A stretch of DNA of 64,000 nucleotides from Pomphorhynchus laevis (GCA_012934845.2 WNNJ02002220.1:1-64000); one strand, 5' to 3'; shown: positions 10,320 through 21,404, numbered from the stretch's first letter. Made by a program: numbers and translations. The notes: generated from the letters alone by a model not told the origin.

Positions 10320-11628
10320 GGGAGTAACATTATTTGAAAATAATGTAGAGCACCTTCGAAAGATAAAGCTCCTCAATAAGCGACTCTTGAGGTAGCACCT
10401 ACTATCTTTGCGCATTTGTTTTGAATATGAGAAGTCAATGACCATCTTGACGTCATTAAGATTCCTAGACATGTGTAATTAGAACAAAATTCTAGTTGTA
10501 CATTGTCGATAAAATGTTTATCATACCGAATAGACGACCGCCTCTTCGAAATTTTATCACTTTTGTTTCACTTATATTAATCATCAATTCATTATCTTTA
10601 CAATACGCAGATAGGAAGTCTAGCGCGGTTTGTCCCGAACTAATATCAGAGCACACAATTGCTAAGTCATCAGCATACAGTATTGAAGTTGTATCACCGT
10701 TAATTTCTCTCAGCTTAGTAGGGAGAACCATTAGAAATAATGAAAAGAGAAGAGGAATTAAAGGGTCGCCTTGTAAGACACCTTGATTTGCGATAATCGG
10801 TGGCGAATAGTTAAGGCCGTCATACACTCTCAATGTATTTTCCTATAGAATACCGTGCAATAGCGAAAGCAACCTACCATGAATACCAACTTTACAAGTT
10901 AACTTAGATAACATCAGCGACCTATTTATGGAGTCAAATGCTTTGGCAAAATCTACAAAAATGGTATAAAGTTGCTTACTAAATTTAAACGACGAAACAA
11001 CGCGATTTCGAATAATATTAAAAGCGTCTGTTGTAGATCGTCCTCTCCAAAAACCAAATTGTTCTGGAGGGAGACATACTGAACGAAAACACTGAATACG
11101 CCTCGCAATTACACATGTTAAAAGTTTATAGGAATGATTCAGTAAAGCAATCCCCCGATATGAATCCGGAGAGTTCATGTCACCCTTTCCTTTATATAGT
11201 ATCTTCAATACACCCTCTCGCCATGATGACGGTATAGGCTTTCCAAAAAGAATACAATTAAATAACTGATACCAATATAGAGACAGGATTGAAAACGTTG
11301 ACTTTAAGTGCTCCACACAAATTTCATCAGGTCCCGCTGCTTTATTATTAACCATGGTATCAAGGGCCGATCTAATCTCTTCAACTGTGAACGGATCATT
11401 AATTGGATCTGAGTCAAGCTCAGCTAACCTGATAATCGGACATGACTGGTAAAGTATTTGCTGATTTTCAACATAGCAAATTGAATTTATATGGTTTGAC
11501 CATGATTTTAGTGAAATGCGATTACTTATTTGAGAGCTATGTGGCTTTAACTTCCAAGGTTGCCTCTCAGCTACAGCAATAGTGTAATTCTCATCAGCTC
11601 GTTGCTGTTGGTCCCGCCATTCTGACAC
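10320..11628 (-). pseudogene. LINE-B1 ORF2, reverse transcriptase and start of post-RT domain
   Basis: RT motifs appear in order: NNKAAGPDEICVEHLK, REGVLKILYKGKGDMNSPDS then YRGIALLNHSYKLL, LPPEQFGFWRGRSTTDA, FVDFAKAFDSINRSLM, then in the next frame GVLQGDPLIPLLFSLF and SILYADDLAIV (catalytic YADD). A post-RT block around CSNYTCLGILMTSRWSL follows before LINE-A1 interrupts. The KAAGPDE / YKGKGD / YRGIAL / GFWRGRST set resembles RTs of APE-type LINEs outside the CR1 group; I do not assign a clade. At least two frame breaks are present. Confidence 0.85.
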
Positions 11629-11932
11629 AAGTTTGCAGTATTCGCGACGAAGATATCTGTATTAATTCAGATTGAATACGCTAAAGCGATCCTTCTTCCC
11701 TAAAGCTATTAGAGTCTTTTTAAGTTTTAAAAGATAAGTTGGCTTATGATTAATTTTTGAGTTTAATGGTCGACGTGGTAAGCAAGAGCAAGCAGATAAC
11801 AGAAATTAGCGAATAACATTGTAACTGTGATCGAGGTTACCTTCTCTAAGCAGTGAGTCCGCTTCACGGGCTAACGATACATCAATTAATGGTAAGCGAA
11901 CTAATCTACTCCTTGAGACATGTTCTACCCTA

Positions 11933-12583
11933 TCAAATGTTATTTTGGAAGGTATTCATAAACCTTGATGTACAAGGTTTATGTTTCCTACGCAGTGAAC
12001 ACTCTGAGTTGAGATCTAATTGATAATTGCGTACTTCTATATTTGCGAAAATTAAATCTATACAACTTTTTCCGTTATGAGATTCATAGGACCAACCCTC
12101 CATCGGAGGGTAATGCACTAAATTCAAATCTAACAAATAATTTACAAGAAGTTGTAACTTTAATGGAAGGGGATGTTCATATTTTGCATTAAAATCACCC
12201 GCTATGACCATAGGTGTAGAAGTCGGAGCTTTTTGAATTAGCTGAGAAAGTTCATCGATAATGTCGGGAGCGGAAATAGAAGGGCTAAAATAGCAACCAA
12301 TAATAACTAGAAAGGGAGTTAATAGGCAAATTGCATTATCCGAGCAATGACAAGACCAATTACAAAAAGACTTATTAATAGCCACAAGAACACCGCCATA
12401 CGGTCTGCCACGAGGACCTATCCCCGCAGTTATGTCAAATGTATATAGTCCCGGTAGCGAGACTCTGGAAGTACAAAGAGTTTCACAAAGTACTACTACA
12501 TCAAACCGCAAAAAAAAACAACCTGACACGTCTTCTCGTATAAGACATTGGAGACCTTCCACGTTATGAAGCACAAGTTTCAA
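11933..12583 (-). pseudogene. LINE-B1 ORF2, APE-type endonuclease part
   Basis: A 216-codon open stretch with the apurinic-endonuclease order: VLHNVEGLQC near the N terminus, RPYGGVLVAINK, MVIAGDFNAKYE (catalytic GDFN) at about residues 145-156, and KSCIDLIFANIEV. The usual SDH box is represented only by RRKHKPCTS, so the terminal catalytic motif is altered. It would nick target DNA to prime reverse transcription. It is out of frame with the RT part downstream, so the copy is inactive. Confidence 0.8.
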
Positions 12584-12715
12584 CAGTGTTGTATTTTCTG
12601 ATACGGAAACTTTTTGTGAACTTTGTGATAGTCATATCGTCTCGTTAGAGCCTGCCGGGTTTGCTAACTTTTCATTCATATTTGATCTTTGATGGACCTT
12701 CACTGTTCTATTTCC

Positions 12716-13799
12716 TCAAATAATGTAATGCTCTCGGGGATTCGCTGTATGCTTATCACGTAGTTCAACACGTAGAGCTCTATATGCTTCACGTTCAGCA
12801 AGCGAGATATCTGCCGAGATAAATACTCTAGAAAATTTATTATTATCTTTCAACTTCCAGGCTCTGGAGAGGAGATTATTGGTCGTAATCTCATCAGTCG
12901 TTACTATTAGCCACGGTGGCGAGTCTTGACGCTTAGCTATGAGACGCCGATAAACCAAACGTGTGTAATGGTTAACACAACCCCAACACTCAAACAACTC
13001 CTTTACAGACACCAATTCATTCTCTGATTCTGGAAGACCTTTTATAAGAACATTTGAAGCTCTCCTATTATGACGGTCTTGCTCCTGAAGATATTCTAGA
13101 GGTGCATTATTTTTATCAATCTTTGAAGTAGCCAGTACAGAACGAGCTACCTCCCTGCGTACAACGCTTGCGAACGTACGTATTTGAATAAACTGCAAGT
13201 TAGCAGATTGTCCAGCTCTGTTTGACCGCGTATCACGAAAGCTATCAACTTGCTTCACGAGATTGTCTATTTTAGTATTAGCTAGTACTAAAGAATTACG
13301 CAAGATTTCCATTTGCTTAGCTGCACAAAAACCACAAAGAAACTCTTGCAAGAAAAACTCCCAAGAAATGCTTCGCGGTACTTTAACATGGGATTTAAGA
13401 AGGTACCCAGAGTTCGTACATTTAATATCTAAGGAAACATAATTTGATGAATCGTATATCTCCCTTTGACAATCTGACGTGGAAACCCCACTAACTCGCG
13501 AATCACTAGATAAAGTGCTTGAAATGCCACAAAGTGCATCCTCTGCCGTCGAATCACTTAAAGAATCGGTCTGAGATGAGGTACTTACAGATGTTAGAAA
13601 TTGAGTTGAAATAAGTAAAGAACTCTGCAAACATTTTAATGTAGATGAGGATGGATTGATCCGGTTTGGTACAACGAGATGCTGGTAAGCAATCAGAACA
13701 AGCTCTACCCTGTTTTACACAGAAACATCCTTTACAAACTGCGTTCTGTCCATTGCAGGGGCAGCAGTGAATTTTTCCGGTACTTGAAGGCATAATCAA
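12716..13799 (-). pseudogene. LINE-B1 ORF1: Cys-rich CXC-like N terminus, PHD-like finger, RRM-like domain
   Basis: The ORF starts at 13799. Residues about 10-45 form a Cys-rich block (CCPCNGQNAVCKGCFCVKQG, then CSDCLPASRC). After one frame change near 13600 the reading continues for about 304 codons. A second Cys pair in EFLCGFCAAK matches the closing part of the PHD-like finger of LINE-A ORF1. A helical stretch follows, then an RRM-like region beginning NVLIKGLPESE with a late DISLAEREAYRALRVELRDK block, the arrangement of L1/CR1-type ORF1 RNA chaperones. The likely role is RNA binding in the RNP. The CXC block is not usual for CR1/L1 ORF1 and resembles Cys-rich domains of other invertebrate RT elements. 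Confidence 0.7.
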
Positions 13800-14189
13800 T
13801 TTCCCGTGACTCGTTGGTTCGTTGCAAATTTGTGTATATTTGTAACTTCACCAGTCAAAGGAATTGTGTGTTTAAGCGAAATTGGAAGTTAATCGTTGTT
13901 TTAATTTGAATCCAGATTCAGCTTTATGATTATTCAACTGATTACAATCAATTCGCTTCACTGATTTTGCTGGTGCATTGTGTATATTAATATTGTGTAT
14001 ATTAATATCTCAAAATTTTTCTAGGTCTAATTAATATAGGTCTTATTTTAGGTCTTATTAATATTTTTTAGGTCTATTAATTATATCTAATTAATAATAA
14101 TTAATTAAATATAATAATTAGTAGTAATTACTTTTTAAAAACATTTTATCATAGCAGCGAATTAACGCTCAGTACACTTTACTAATCCC

Positions 14190-16370
14190 AGACAAACTCT
14201 CAGTTGGAAACACTATTAATCTTATTCTACATGCTCCAGCCGAAAAGTGGACTTATGAATGTCACAACGGTAAAATCTGTATTGATATCGCTTTTTCTAA
14301 CATGCAACTCCACAACATGAACCTAAAACTTTCTTCGGAATTGTCGCCCATTAGAAAACACAAACCCGTGTCCTGTATATTCAAATGTCAAAATCTCAAT
14401 AATGAAAAACGATCAAACCCAATGTATCAGTAGAATCATCCAACCTGAAAGGCTAAATTACACAAACATCGATCAGTACGCACATTTATTACTCTCAGGT
14501 AATTTCAAAGTCAGTTACAATCATTTACACTCAACGCTGCTTACTGCTTGTACTCGACATTGTCCGCTCTTCCATCGTCGATATTGACAAAATCCTCCAG
14601 AAATTCGATGTCTTCAAAAAAATTAATTTTTTACTACAAAATTGAAATCTTCACGTTTGGGAGAAGTGCATAAAACTTAGACGTATATTGCAAACTTCGG
14701 CACTTATTGTCTCCTCGCCTCCGAACGAACACGCGTATCCGAAGCAGAACGCTTCTCGTGTAAATTAACAAACAAAAATCTGCGATTAGTTCGCGTATTC
14801 CCTTGCCGATTTGGTTTACACACTTTAATGAGGTACTTCATAATAATGACTCGATCACCTCATCGTTTTATTTCTACTACCTAGATCGACTTTTTATAAT
14901 TCCGATGCTCTAAATACACCGTTATTAATTCGCGAAATCGAATATTGTATTGTTCACATGGCCAAAAACAAAAGCCGCAGGTCATGATCTTATCTATACT
15001 GAACATATAAAGGTATCTATAACAATCCTATCTCGCTATTTGACTTATTTATTCAACTCTATCATGTATGGGCACAATTTCCGGATTGCTGGAAACAGGA
15101 TATCATTAAAGTTATCTACAAAGGCAAAGGTGATCCCAACTCTACCGAATCTTACATATGTAGTGCTCGGTTATACCATGCAAACAAAATATCTAGCACA
15201 TTATGGCTTACCGTTTATCATTTTATCGTGATTTCCTGCTTCCACAAAAACAATACAGTTTTCCTCGCAATCGTTCTACAACTGATGCTATCAAAATAGT
15301 TCGAGGTAACGCCGTATAATGTTTTGTTCAAAAATCATCCTTGTATGCAATCTTCATCGATTTTACAAAAGTATTCGACTCCATTAACCGTTGCCTCTTA
15401 ATCAAAAAACTTGTAAATAAAGTTCATATATCAGGTTCTTTTCTTCATCTGATTCAGTGTGTCGTATAAACAAATTCCATTTTTATATTCGATGGATTAT
15501 CCTTATCGGATTCTGTCATCGCCAGCAAACGAGTATTTTAGGATGATCAACTTAGCCCATTGTTATTTTCCTTTTACCTAATGAACTTACCTTAATAAAT
15601 TCGCATACACTCACCAGAAATTACATCTATTTTATATGTTAATGACCTCGTATTTCCTTCCAGCGAGCTGCTTGCATCCCAAAAAACTTTAACTTTTCTC
15701 TCTGTATATTATTGCTTAAACAAACTGCTCGTTAACATTTCCAAATTTAAGGTCATCAAGTGTCGCAAAGGAGGTCCTCTTAGAAAAGGCGGCAAACTAA
15801 ATCTTGATAGTCGCAACTCGACTCTCTAGACATTATAAGAGCCTCACTCGATTCTGAGATATACCGCACCCCTGCATTCACACAGTCAAAATGGAAACAA
15901 CCATTATCGCCCAAGCGTCCAGTTGTTTGGAGAGTATCTCTTCATGGATACCACGATAAATTTTGCGAAATAAGTATGCATGTTCATAAACGTTCTTCAA
16001 CTTGTCGCTGTAAGTTCTGTCATCATGATTATTAGTCAATATTCTATTGACTAATGGAGAGAGTTCGTCTGCCCTCATCTGTCCATTATTTGAAAATGAT
16101 AGCCTATCACGTCTTTAGCATCGTATATTTTCTACCTGATGAAAGAACTCTATGAAACGAACTTCACGACTTCTAAAAACGAACTCCAAGACTCATTTTC
16201 AATGACTTCTTAACATGAACTCCATGACTTGTCAATGAATCCTCAACAACCGTAACTCTACAATTAAACTATAAAAGATGAACTCTACAATATGAACGAT
16301 ACAATATGAACTTCACTCTACAATTGAATTCTACAATTAATCAATACGATATAAACTTTATAATTGTTTG
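14190..16370 (+). mobile_element. LINE-B copy B3, 5'-truncated and decayed
   Basis: Opposite strand to B1. Similarity begins inside the endonuclease (EKWTYECHNGKICIDIAF, then IRKHKPVSCIF, the same altered terminal motif as B1). It continues through RT remnants (TKAAGHDLIYTEHIK at 14965; a QYSFPRNRSTTDAIK-like block near 15255; FTKVFDSINRCLL near 15365; a YADDL-like VNDLVFP near 15640). It ends in the C-terminal block KRPVVWRVSLHGYHDKF and a Cys/His tail near 16020. Many stops and frame changes. The final 200 bp (16140-16370) repeat motifs such as gaactctacaa and may be its 3' UTR. Confidence 0.75.
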
Positions 16371-16679
16371 TTTTTCACCATAGTCGAGAGGCGTAAATGG
16401 GATAATAAAAAATCTCTTCATAATTATTATAATTATTATATGTTATATATAATCAACAAGTTTATATATTTAATAACTAATATAATAATTATATTCATAT
16501 TATTTTCACACATATTTGTCTTGGCGAGCACACTTTGTTGCTTTTTAATGACTCACAGAAATAAGTATCCGATAACTCCGGAATAATTAGTATCTTTAAA
16601 CTGCACGACTTAATCAAATATGAATGAACATACGAAATCGTCAAAAAGTGTAAAAATGTGCTGTTCGTTCAATGGTACG

Positions 16680-16790
16680 TCTGCATTGCAAATTGCAGGC
16701 ATCTCCAATTGCGTATGCTGCCTGTGCGACCCGTCCTTGTACTGACTGCCTAGCTTTCGCAATGTTCAAATCGACATGACCCATATATTA
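16680..16790 (+). pseudogene. Possible remnant of a Cys-rich ORF1 N terminus
   Basis: One frame reads AYAACATRPCTDCLAFAMFK, resembling the end of the Cys-rich block of LINE-B ORF1 (GRACSDCLPASRCTKP). The segment is short and broken. The rest of 16370-17220 shows only AT-rich DNA. Confidence 0.25.
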
Positions 16791-17219
16791 TTACTCATGA
16801 TATCCCATGAGTATTATAAGTAATAATTATAATATTATATAATATAATATTATATCCCGTATAATATTATAGCAATATAATATTATAAGTAATAATATTT
16901 CGTCATCGTAAAAATACTAATAACAAGGTCAATAAGATTAATAAAGTTGCTTGATCTGTGTCAAGCAGCTTTTGAGTGTTTACAATTTCTTAATGTAACT
17001 TATACATTGAGCCGCACACATTAAAATGTCTAAAAAATAGCTTGAAAAATAATCTCTTTAACATTTGGATCGCAACGTGGCATTTTACCAAAACAGTCAC
17101 TACAGCACAGGATTATTATTAAGGATTCTATTATTCTATTCTATCATTATTCAATTCTATTCTATTATTCTATTAGTAAGGATTCTATTAATTCAATTTT
17201 ATCCATATATTTATATTTA

Positions 17220-17740
17220 TTTGATGGTTTAATTTTTGTTAGATATGCGTTATAATTATTATAACATATATATGTATATCTTTTTCCGAATATAAGATTA
17301 ATTAATTTTACTAACGCTTCTTTAATATCTACTAAATCTAGATTTGTATAAAGCGTACTAAAATCGTATTTATATTTTGAAAATTTATTCCTTTTGTCTG
17401 TTCTAAAAATTCTTTTGTAGAATTAATACTGAAATAGTGTTTTATACCAGTATTAATTTCGATTACCTTACAATATTTTTTAAAGTGTGCTTTAATTACT
17501 TTAAGTATTTTATTCATATAGACAGAAAGTGGTTTTAATGTACATTTAAACGCACTACATATGAACCTAGGTTTTATTGGATTATTATGTAATTTTGGAT
17601 TCCAATATAATATAGGTATAGTTTTATTATCTGATTTGATTTTTATACCTTTTTTATACATTATATAACAGTGACTTGTAAAAATGTTTAATCCTTTTAG
17701 TTTATATGTTGTGGTGTTATAAAGCATGCGCTTAGTTGCA
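17220..17740 (-). pseudogene. Penelope-like element reverse transcriptase fragment
   Basis: The minus strand reads PILYWNPKLHNNPIKPRFIC, then PLSVYMNKILKVIKAHFKKYC, GIKHYFSINSTKEFLEQ and DFSTLYTNL. This is the motif order of PLE RTs (LYWLPKLHK.P.K.RFI..., KYC..., YFWSIKNS.E.L, DFSTLYT.LPH). The piece covers the fingers and first palm motif only. The element is fragmentary and broken. PLE 3' pieces on the other strand lie at 19.3 and 21.7 kb, so several PLE insertions have hit this region. Confidence 0.8.
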
Positions 17741-18009
17741 TTGCTATATAAAATACATCTTTAACATTGTGCCCACTTGTGTGGATTTAAAAATAAAGCC
17801 CATAATCGTATATGAACGTTTTTATGAACTTTTTTTCTAGCCGTTTTTATGGTAAAATTTTTATGGTTTTATTACGCTAGCTTTTTTTCATAGTAATAAT
17901 AAAGACTTTATTAAACAATAGCAATGATTAAATGAAAACTAGAAGAAAATGTCGGAAAAACCAAATCTTTTCAACATTATTTCTTCTTTTCTGTTTCTCT
18001 TCTTCACCA

Positions 18010-18300
18010 TCATGACCTCAGGTGCAGTGCGATCTGAGCCCTCCAGCCGAGCCAACAGGCCGCTCTTTGACTGAACCACTCGGGGTCTTTCATCCCCCCC
18101 CGAAGAGTCCAATCGAGGCGGACTATGCTGGGTAAACGAGATACGACGAGCTTGAGAAACCTTAGCCTTTGCTCTGGGGACGTCCTCTTTAGAAGAAGAC
18201 TAATCCCGAGATAGCCAAAGTACCTAAGAGGCGCACTTGGGTTTTCCCATTCAATGACAGATGCTGTGCCCGTTTCAGGGCTTACCTATCTCTCTTCAGG
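18010..18300 (-). mobile_element. LINE-C 3'-end fragment
   Basis: The reverse complement matches the 3' UTR region of the LINE-C copy at about 39970-40210 over nearly its whole length: the cattgaatgggaaaacccaa block, then ctatctcggga, agaggacgtccccagag, catagtccgcctcga, tgaaagaccccg and ggctggagggctcagatc. It is GC-richer than its surroundings. No coding part is present, as expected for a strongly 5'-truncated LINE. Confidence 0.8.
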
Positions 18301-18652
18301 TTTCACAGTGAAAATTGTTTTTAACAACAATTTCGTAAATGTGTTTGCCAATTCATAACTGCTTTGCTGCATCAATAATTTAATAATTTAAGTGCATGAA
18401 CATTCAGAAATTAAAATGTCTTTATAAATAAACTTTATACAAAGTAAAAATCTTGCACACCTGAAATAATAATCAGTAAATTTAAGTTGTAATTTAGGTA
18501 GTTAAATATATATATCAATTTGAATTTATTTATCATTAAATTAATAATACATAAATTTAAACTAATTAATGTCTTGTTCTATGTATACAGTTTAAGCCAA
18601 GATAAAATAATGATTAATACATTATGTCTAATTTGATATTTTTATTCTTTAG

Positions 18653-18751
18653 CCATCTCTTCGCAGTGACGAAGAAGAATTTGATATGACTAAATTGATT
18701 GGTTGTGCAATGTGGATAAACAAACACGTGGATGACGACAGTGAATTATAA
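18653..18751 (+). CDS. OSR1/SPAK-like kinase, terminal exon
   Basis: After a ttctttag acceptor, 32 codons and a TAA stop follow in phase 0, matching the phase 0 end of the exon at 4414-4597. The peptide contains EEFDMTKLIGCAMWINKH. Known OSR1/SPAK proteins finish their C-terminal domain with a KLIGFAQLSIS-type ending just before the stop, so the position and motif fit the true C terminus. The exon is separated from exon 4 by 14055 bp of retroelement-rich DNA. That these belong to one transcript is inferred from phase and homology; RNA evidence is not available here. Confidence 0.8.
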   Translation, partial: PSLRSDEEEFDMTKLIGCAMWINKHVDDDSEL

Positions 18752-18845
18752 TTTTAGAACATATAGTTTTCGAAAACCGTTTTAATTCCAATTTCAGTTT
18801 ATTTTCTTAAAGGCTAATGTTGTTCGATTTAAATCGTTCGTTTTT

Positions 18846-18851
18846 AATAAA
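18846..18851 (+). terminator. Candidate AATAAA polyadenylation signal of the kinase gene
   Basis: An AATAAA hexamer lies about 95 bp after the kinase stop codon, a reasonable 3' UTR length. In DNA this AT-rich the hexamer is common by chance, so position is the only support. Confidence 0.45.
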
Positions 18852-18954
18852 TGAACAGAGCTCATATTAGCTATATACTTCAGTGGTTTTATATGGTAAA
18901 CAAATTTTATATGTTATTTAATAAGAGAACGTCGATCAGACATTACATTATTTA

Positions 18955-19160
18955 TGCTAGGACATAGCAGTTATCCCGATCACACTAATCTTTATTCTTT
19001 AAGGGGATACACTATTAATCAAGTTATAAAAATACCGGGCTATCTCTAGATAAAGATTATTCCATTTTAATTATTTTGTAGTACAAAATACTTAGCCTCA
19101 GTTAAGTGGTCCGATCATTAGCCCTACTGTTATGTTGGGTTAAGGAACTAGAATAAAATT
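18955..19160 (+). repeat. Diverged PLE terminal-repeat pieces in swapped order
   Basis: acatagcagttatcccgatc followed by cactaatctttattct (about 18960-19003) resembles the 3' half of the terminal repeat at 19706-19810. A piece at about 19118-19155 (cattagccctactgttatgt, then tgggttaaggaact) resembles its 5' half. The 3' half comes first, as expected when a repeat unit is cut and rejoined head to tail. Confidence 0.5.
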
Positions 19161-19306
19161 GTATAACATCTGTTAAATATCGATTTAATTGTAAGAAGAT
19201 TAAAGCAACACCAACTCAAAAGACTTTCTTCAAAATTATTTAAATAATTTAATAGATCATATCTTATACTTTCTATAAAAATGAAATAGAAAATAGTAAA
19301 AGTTTT

Positions 19307-19648
19307 ATGAACATTAAATTAACATCAATTAAAACTACTATTAATTTATATCGTAAAGATGACATATTTAAATTTACAAGAAACATATTTTTGTATGAGC
19401 ATTCATGCATACCATATAATATAAAATATAATACATTAAATAATGAAATTTTAAGAATTGCAACAATATGTAACGATATTGGCTTTCTTCAAAATCATTT
19501 AAATAATTTAATAGATACATATTTTAAACTAGGTTACTATAAAAATAACATCAAGCAGAAAATAGTAAAATATATAAATCAACACAATAATATAAAGAAT
19601 AAATTTAAACTCTTAAGTGGCAAATTTTTATGGATGGATAATAAATAA
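19307..19648 (+). pseudogene. PLE C-terminal RT/thumb region, 113-codon open stretch
   Basis: The frame contains CIPYNIKYNTLNNEILRIAT, GFLQNHLNNLIDTYFKLGYY and KQKIVKYINQHNNIKNKFKL. This resembles the post-palm region of Penelope-like RTs (a short IP....KY....ELLRIA run, then ....F...L..L......GY). No GIY-YIG endonuclease motif is visible after it. It is followed within 60 bp by the structured terminal repeat at 19706, and the same order recurs at 21740-22020. The element is fragmentary. Confidence 0.6.
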
Positions 19649-19705
19649 TATACTTTGTATTAGAATAAGATACTAGATAGTTTTATTAGAGGAAATACAT
19701 CATTA

Positions 19706-19810
19706 GCGTGTATTTGGCCCCGCTGCTATGTTGGGTAGAGGAGTTAGGGGCCGAAACCTGATAGCATAGCAGTTCCTCCTGATGACCTCTAATCTTTATT
19801 CTGATACATC
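19706..19810 (+). ncRNA. PLE terminal repeat with hammerhead-type core boxes, copy 1
   Basis: Visible complementary segments: ggcccc (19716-19721) with ggggcc (19747-19752); ctgctatg (19723-19730) with catagcag (19765-19772); gagga (19738-19742) with tcctc (19774-19778). Hammerhead-type boxes: gta (19735-19737) directly before gagga, gaaa (19753-19756), ctgatga (19779-19785) directly after tcctc. PLEs are known to encode hammerhead ribozymes. Here stems I and III can form around the boxes, but the boxes occur in the order UH, GAAA, CUGAUGA instead of UH, CUGAUGA, GAAA, and stem II pairs only with a CC bulge. Self-cleavage is not established. Confidence 0.55.
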
Positions 19811-20009
19811 TTCTGTTATTTATTATCTATTAGTCAATTCATAAAAATGACGTTTATTTTAAATTTCAATTTTTTATTTTAACTTGATTTAAATTATAAA
19901 AAATCTAAAAACAATTATTAATTTTATTATTTAATTATTAAATTTTGATTTAGCATTATTATGTTTTGTTTATTTTATAATTATATTAAATACGTAGACT
20001 CAGTTAGCT

Positions 20010-20525
20010 GATTTGATTCATTCGAATATTCTTCTCCGTGATATTCATCTCGTCAGAAATTCTCCAGATTTTAGTTCATGTAAATCTATTATCTTATCCC
20101 TTATTTCCCGCGTATTGATTACTGTCTTAGCCTTCTCGTCTTTTCTTTAAAGTCATCCATTAAACCTCTTCAGCGCCTCATTAACACTGATGTGCGCATC
20201 ATCTTTCGACTTCGTAAATATGATCATATATCCTCCCATTTATCAAAACTTTGGATGACAAAGTATTGAACATCGCGTTCGTTTTCGTCTGTTTTGTCTA
20301 ACTTATTGCCTTCTACATTGAAATTCTCCTTTTTATCTCTATCTGCCAACTCTAAGTGAATCTCACTCTCTTTCTACTAACCTACTTTCCTGTGCTTCCT
20401 TTCTGATACACGTAGTTTTTCACTCAATCAACTTCGGCCGTCGATCTTTACATATCGCTGCTCATCTTCTTTGAATTCCCTACCTGATCACCTGCGATCT
20501 TTATCCTTACTCCCATTCATATTGT
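20010..20525 (+). mobile_element. LINE-A-related 3' fragment (copy A4)
   Basis: On + the frames read CLSLLVFSLKSSIKPLQRLI then NTDVRIIFRLRKYDH. This is the LINE-A post-RT block (CLSLFSNSPKSTLLPLQRIV then NAAVRILLRLRRFDHTS). Further on, NSLPDHLRS matches the W.QLP...R end of LINE-A ORF2. It is more diverged than A1 and A3, so probably an older subfamily. Broken and strongly 5'-truncated. Confidence 0.65.
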
Positions 20526-20534
20526 AAATCAATA

Positions 20535-20790
20535 AATTTCATATTATTTCATAATAATCTAATTATTATTTCATATTATGTAATAAGTTAGATTATTATT
20601 TATTATTTAATTATTATTTATTATTTCATATTATTTAATAATGATTATTAAATGAATTTAAAAGTTAGATAAATTATTATTTAATATATTAGATTATTAT
20701 TTAATTATTATTTATTATTTCATATTATTTAATAGTTATTATTAAATGAATTCAAAAGTTATATAAGTTATTATTTAATAAATACTATAA
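20535..20790 (+). repeat. AT-rich tandem repeat, about 94-bp period
   Basis: catattattt recurs at 20540, 20627 and 20721; the last two copies share about 90 bp including attaaatgaattnaaaagtta. Pure A/T sequence; no coding potential. The flanking stretches 19810-20010 and 20790-21400 are also AT-rich and empty as far as I can see. Confidence 0.5.
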
Positions 20791-21404
20791 TTTTGAAAAA
20801 TAATAAAATACCTTCTATAATGCTTTAATAATATATATTTCTGACTTCATTTAATAAATGAATATAATTATATTTTTATAATTATAATTATATAATAACT
20901 ATAATCATTATAATTTGAAGCGTATCATATAGTAGAGAGCAGAAGTGAGTTCAAAAATTAAATAAATTTATCGTTTATACAATAATCGATCGTAGTGATA
21001 AATTCTGCTCTGTTCGGTCGCTTTGACAAGTCGAAAAATACTATTACATTTGTTTTGTCTAAGAATAGAGGCTCATGCGTTTAAAAAAATTACATTATTA
21101 TTTAAATTATAAAATTTATAATATAATTGTTGTTTTAAATTGTGTTTAAAAATGCAAACCAATGTCTTTACATCGAATATGCTCTAATAAAATTAAGCCA
21201 TTCATTTCCTTAAATTTAGTATATGTTAATTTATAGAAACAAAGGAAAATCAAATCAAAAATCCAAAGGAATTATTAAATTTTAAATGGCAACTGCGATC
21301 ATCATCAGGACAAAATAAAATTGTTACAGTTTTGTACTTTAAAATATAACATAAACGTGCATTTATATAATGCGCTTGGCTAAATTACTGAATGTGCCTC
21401 GCAT

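Larger units (their letters stand above)
5095..13830 (-). mobile_element. LINE-B copy B1, interrupted by LINE-A1
   Basis: A non-LTR retrotransposon on the minus strand. From its 5' end: ORF1 (13799-12716), APE endonuclease (12583-11933), RT (11628-10492), post-RT region (10491-10320). The protein then resumes at 5619-5095 beyond the inserted LINE-A1. The continuity is shown by the related copy at 27.3-27.9 kb, where the homologues of both halves (ALSFEGALHYFQIMLLP-like, then a YGLSYFWPELKSS-like part) are adjacent. Both ORFs contain frame breaks, so the copy is dead. The 5' end is not sharp; similarity fades near 13830, and 13830-14190 is AT-rich spacer. Confidence 0.85.
4598..18652 (+). other. 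Retroelement-filled 14-kb intron of the kinase gene
   Basis: The intron starts gtatgt and ends ttctttag. It contains, in order: a retroelement C-terminal fragment (-), LINE-B1 (-) interrupted by LINE-A1 (-), LINE-B3 (+), a faint Cys-rich remnant, PLE RT (-) and a LINE-C 3' fragment (-). The stretches 4873-5030 and 16370-17220 hold only AT-rich DNA apart from the weak remnant at 16680-16790. The kinase intron at 3849-3894 is only 46 bp, so expansion by insertion is the likely cause. Confidence 0.75.

Noticed and set aside
2464-18751. Assignment of the kinase as WNK
   Set aside because: WNK CCT domains are internal, whereas here the protein ends about 15 residues after the KLIG motif, as in OSR1/SPAK. 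Without the kinase domain this remains an inference.
19780-19813. C box (tgatga) and D box (ctga) spacing reminiscent of a box C/D snoRNA
   Set aside because: The C box is preceded by c instead of a purine, there are no terminal stem or internal C'/D' boxes, and the tgatga is better explained as part of the repeated PLE module.
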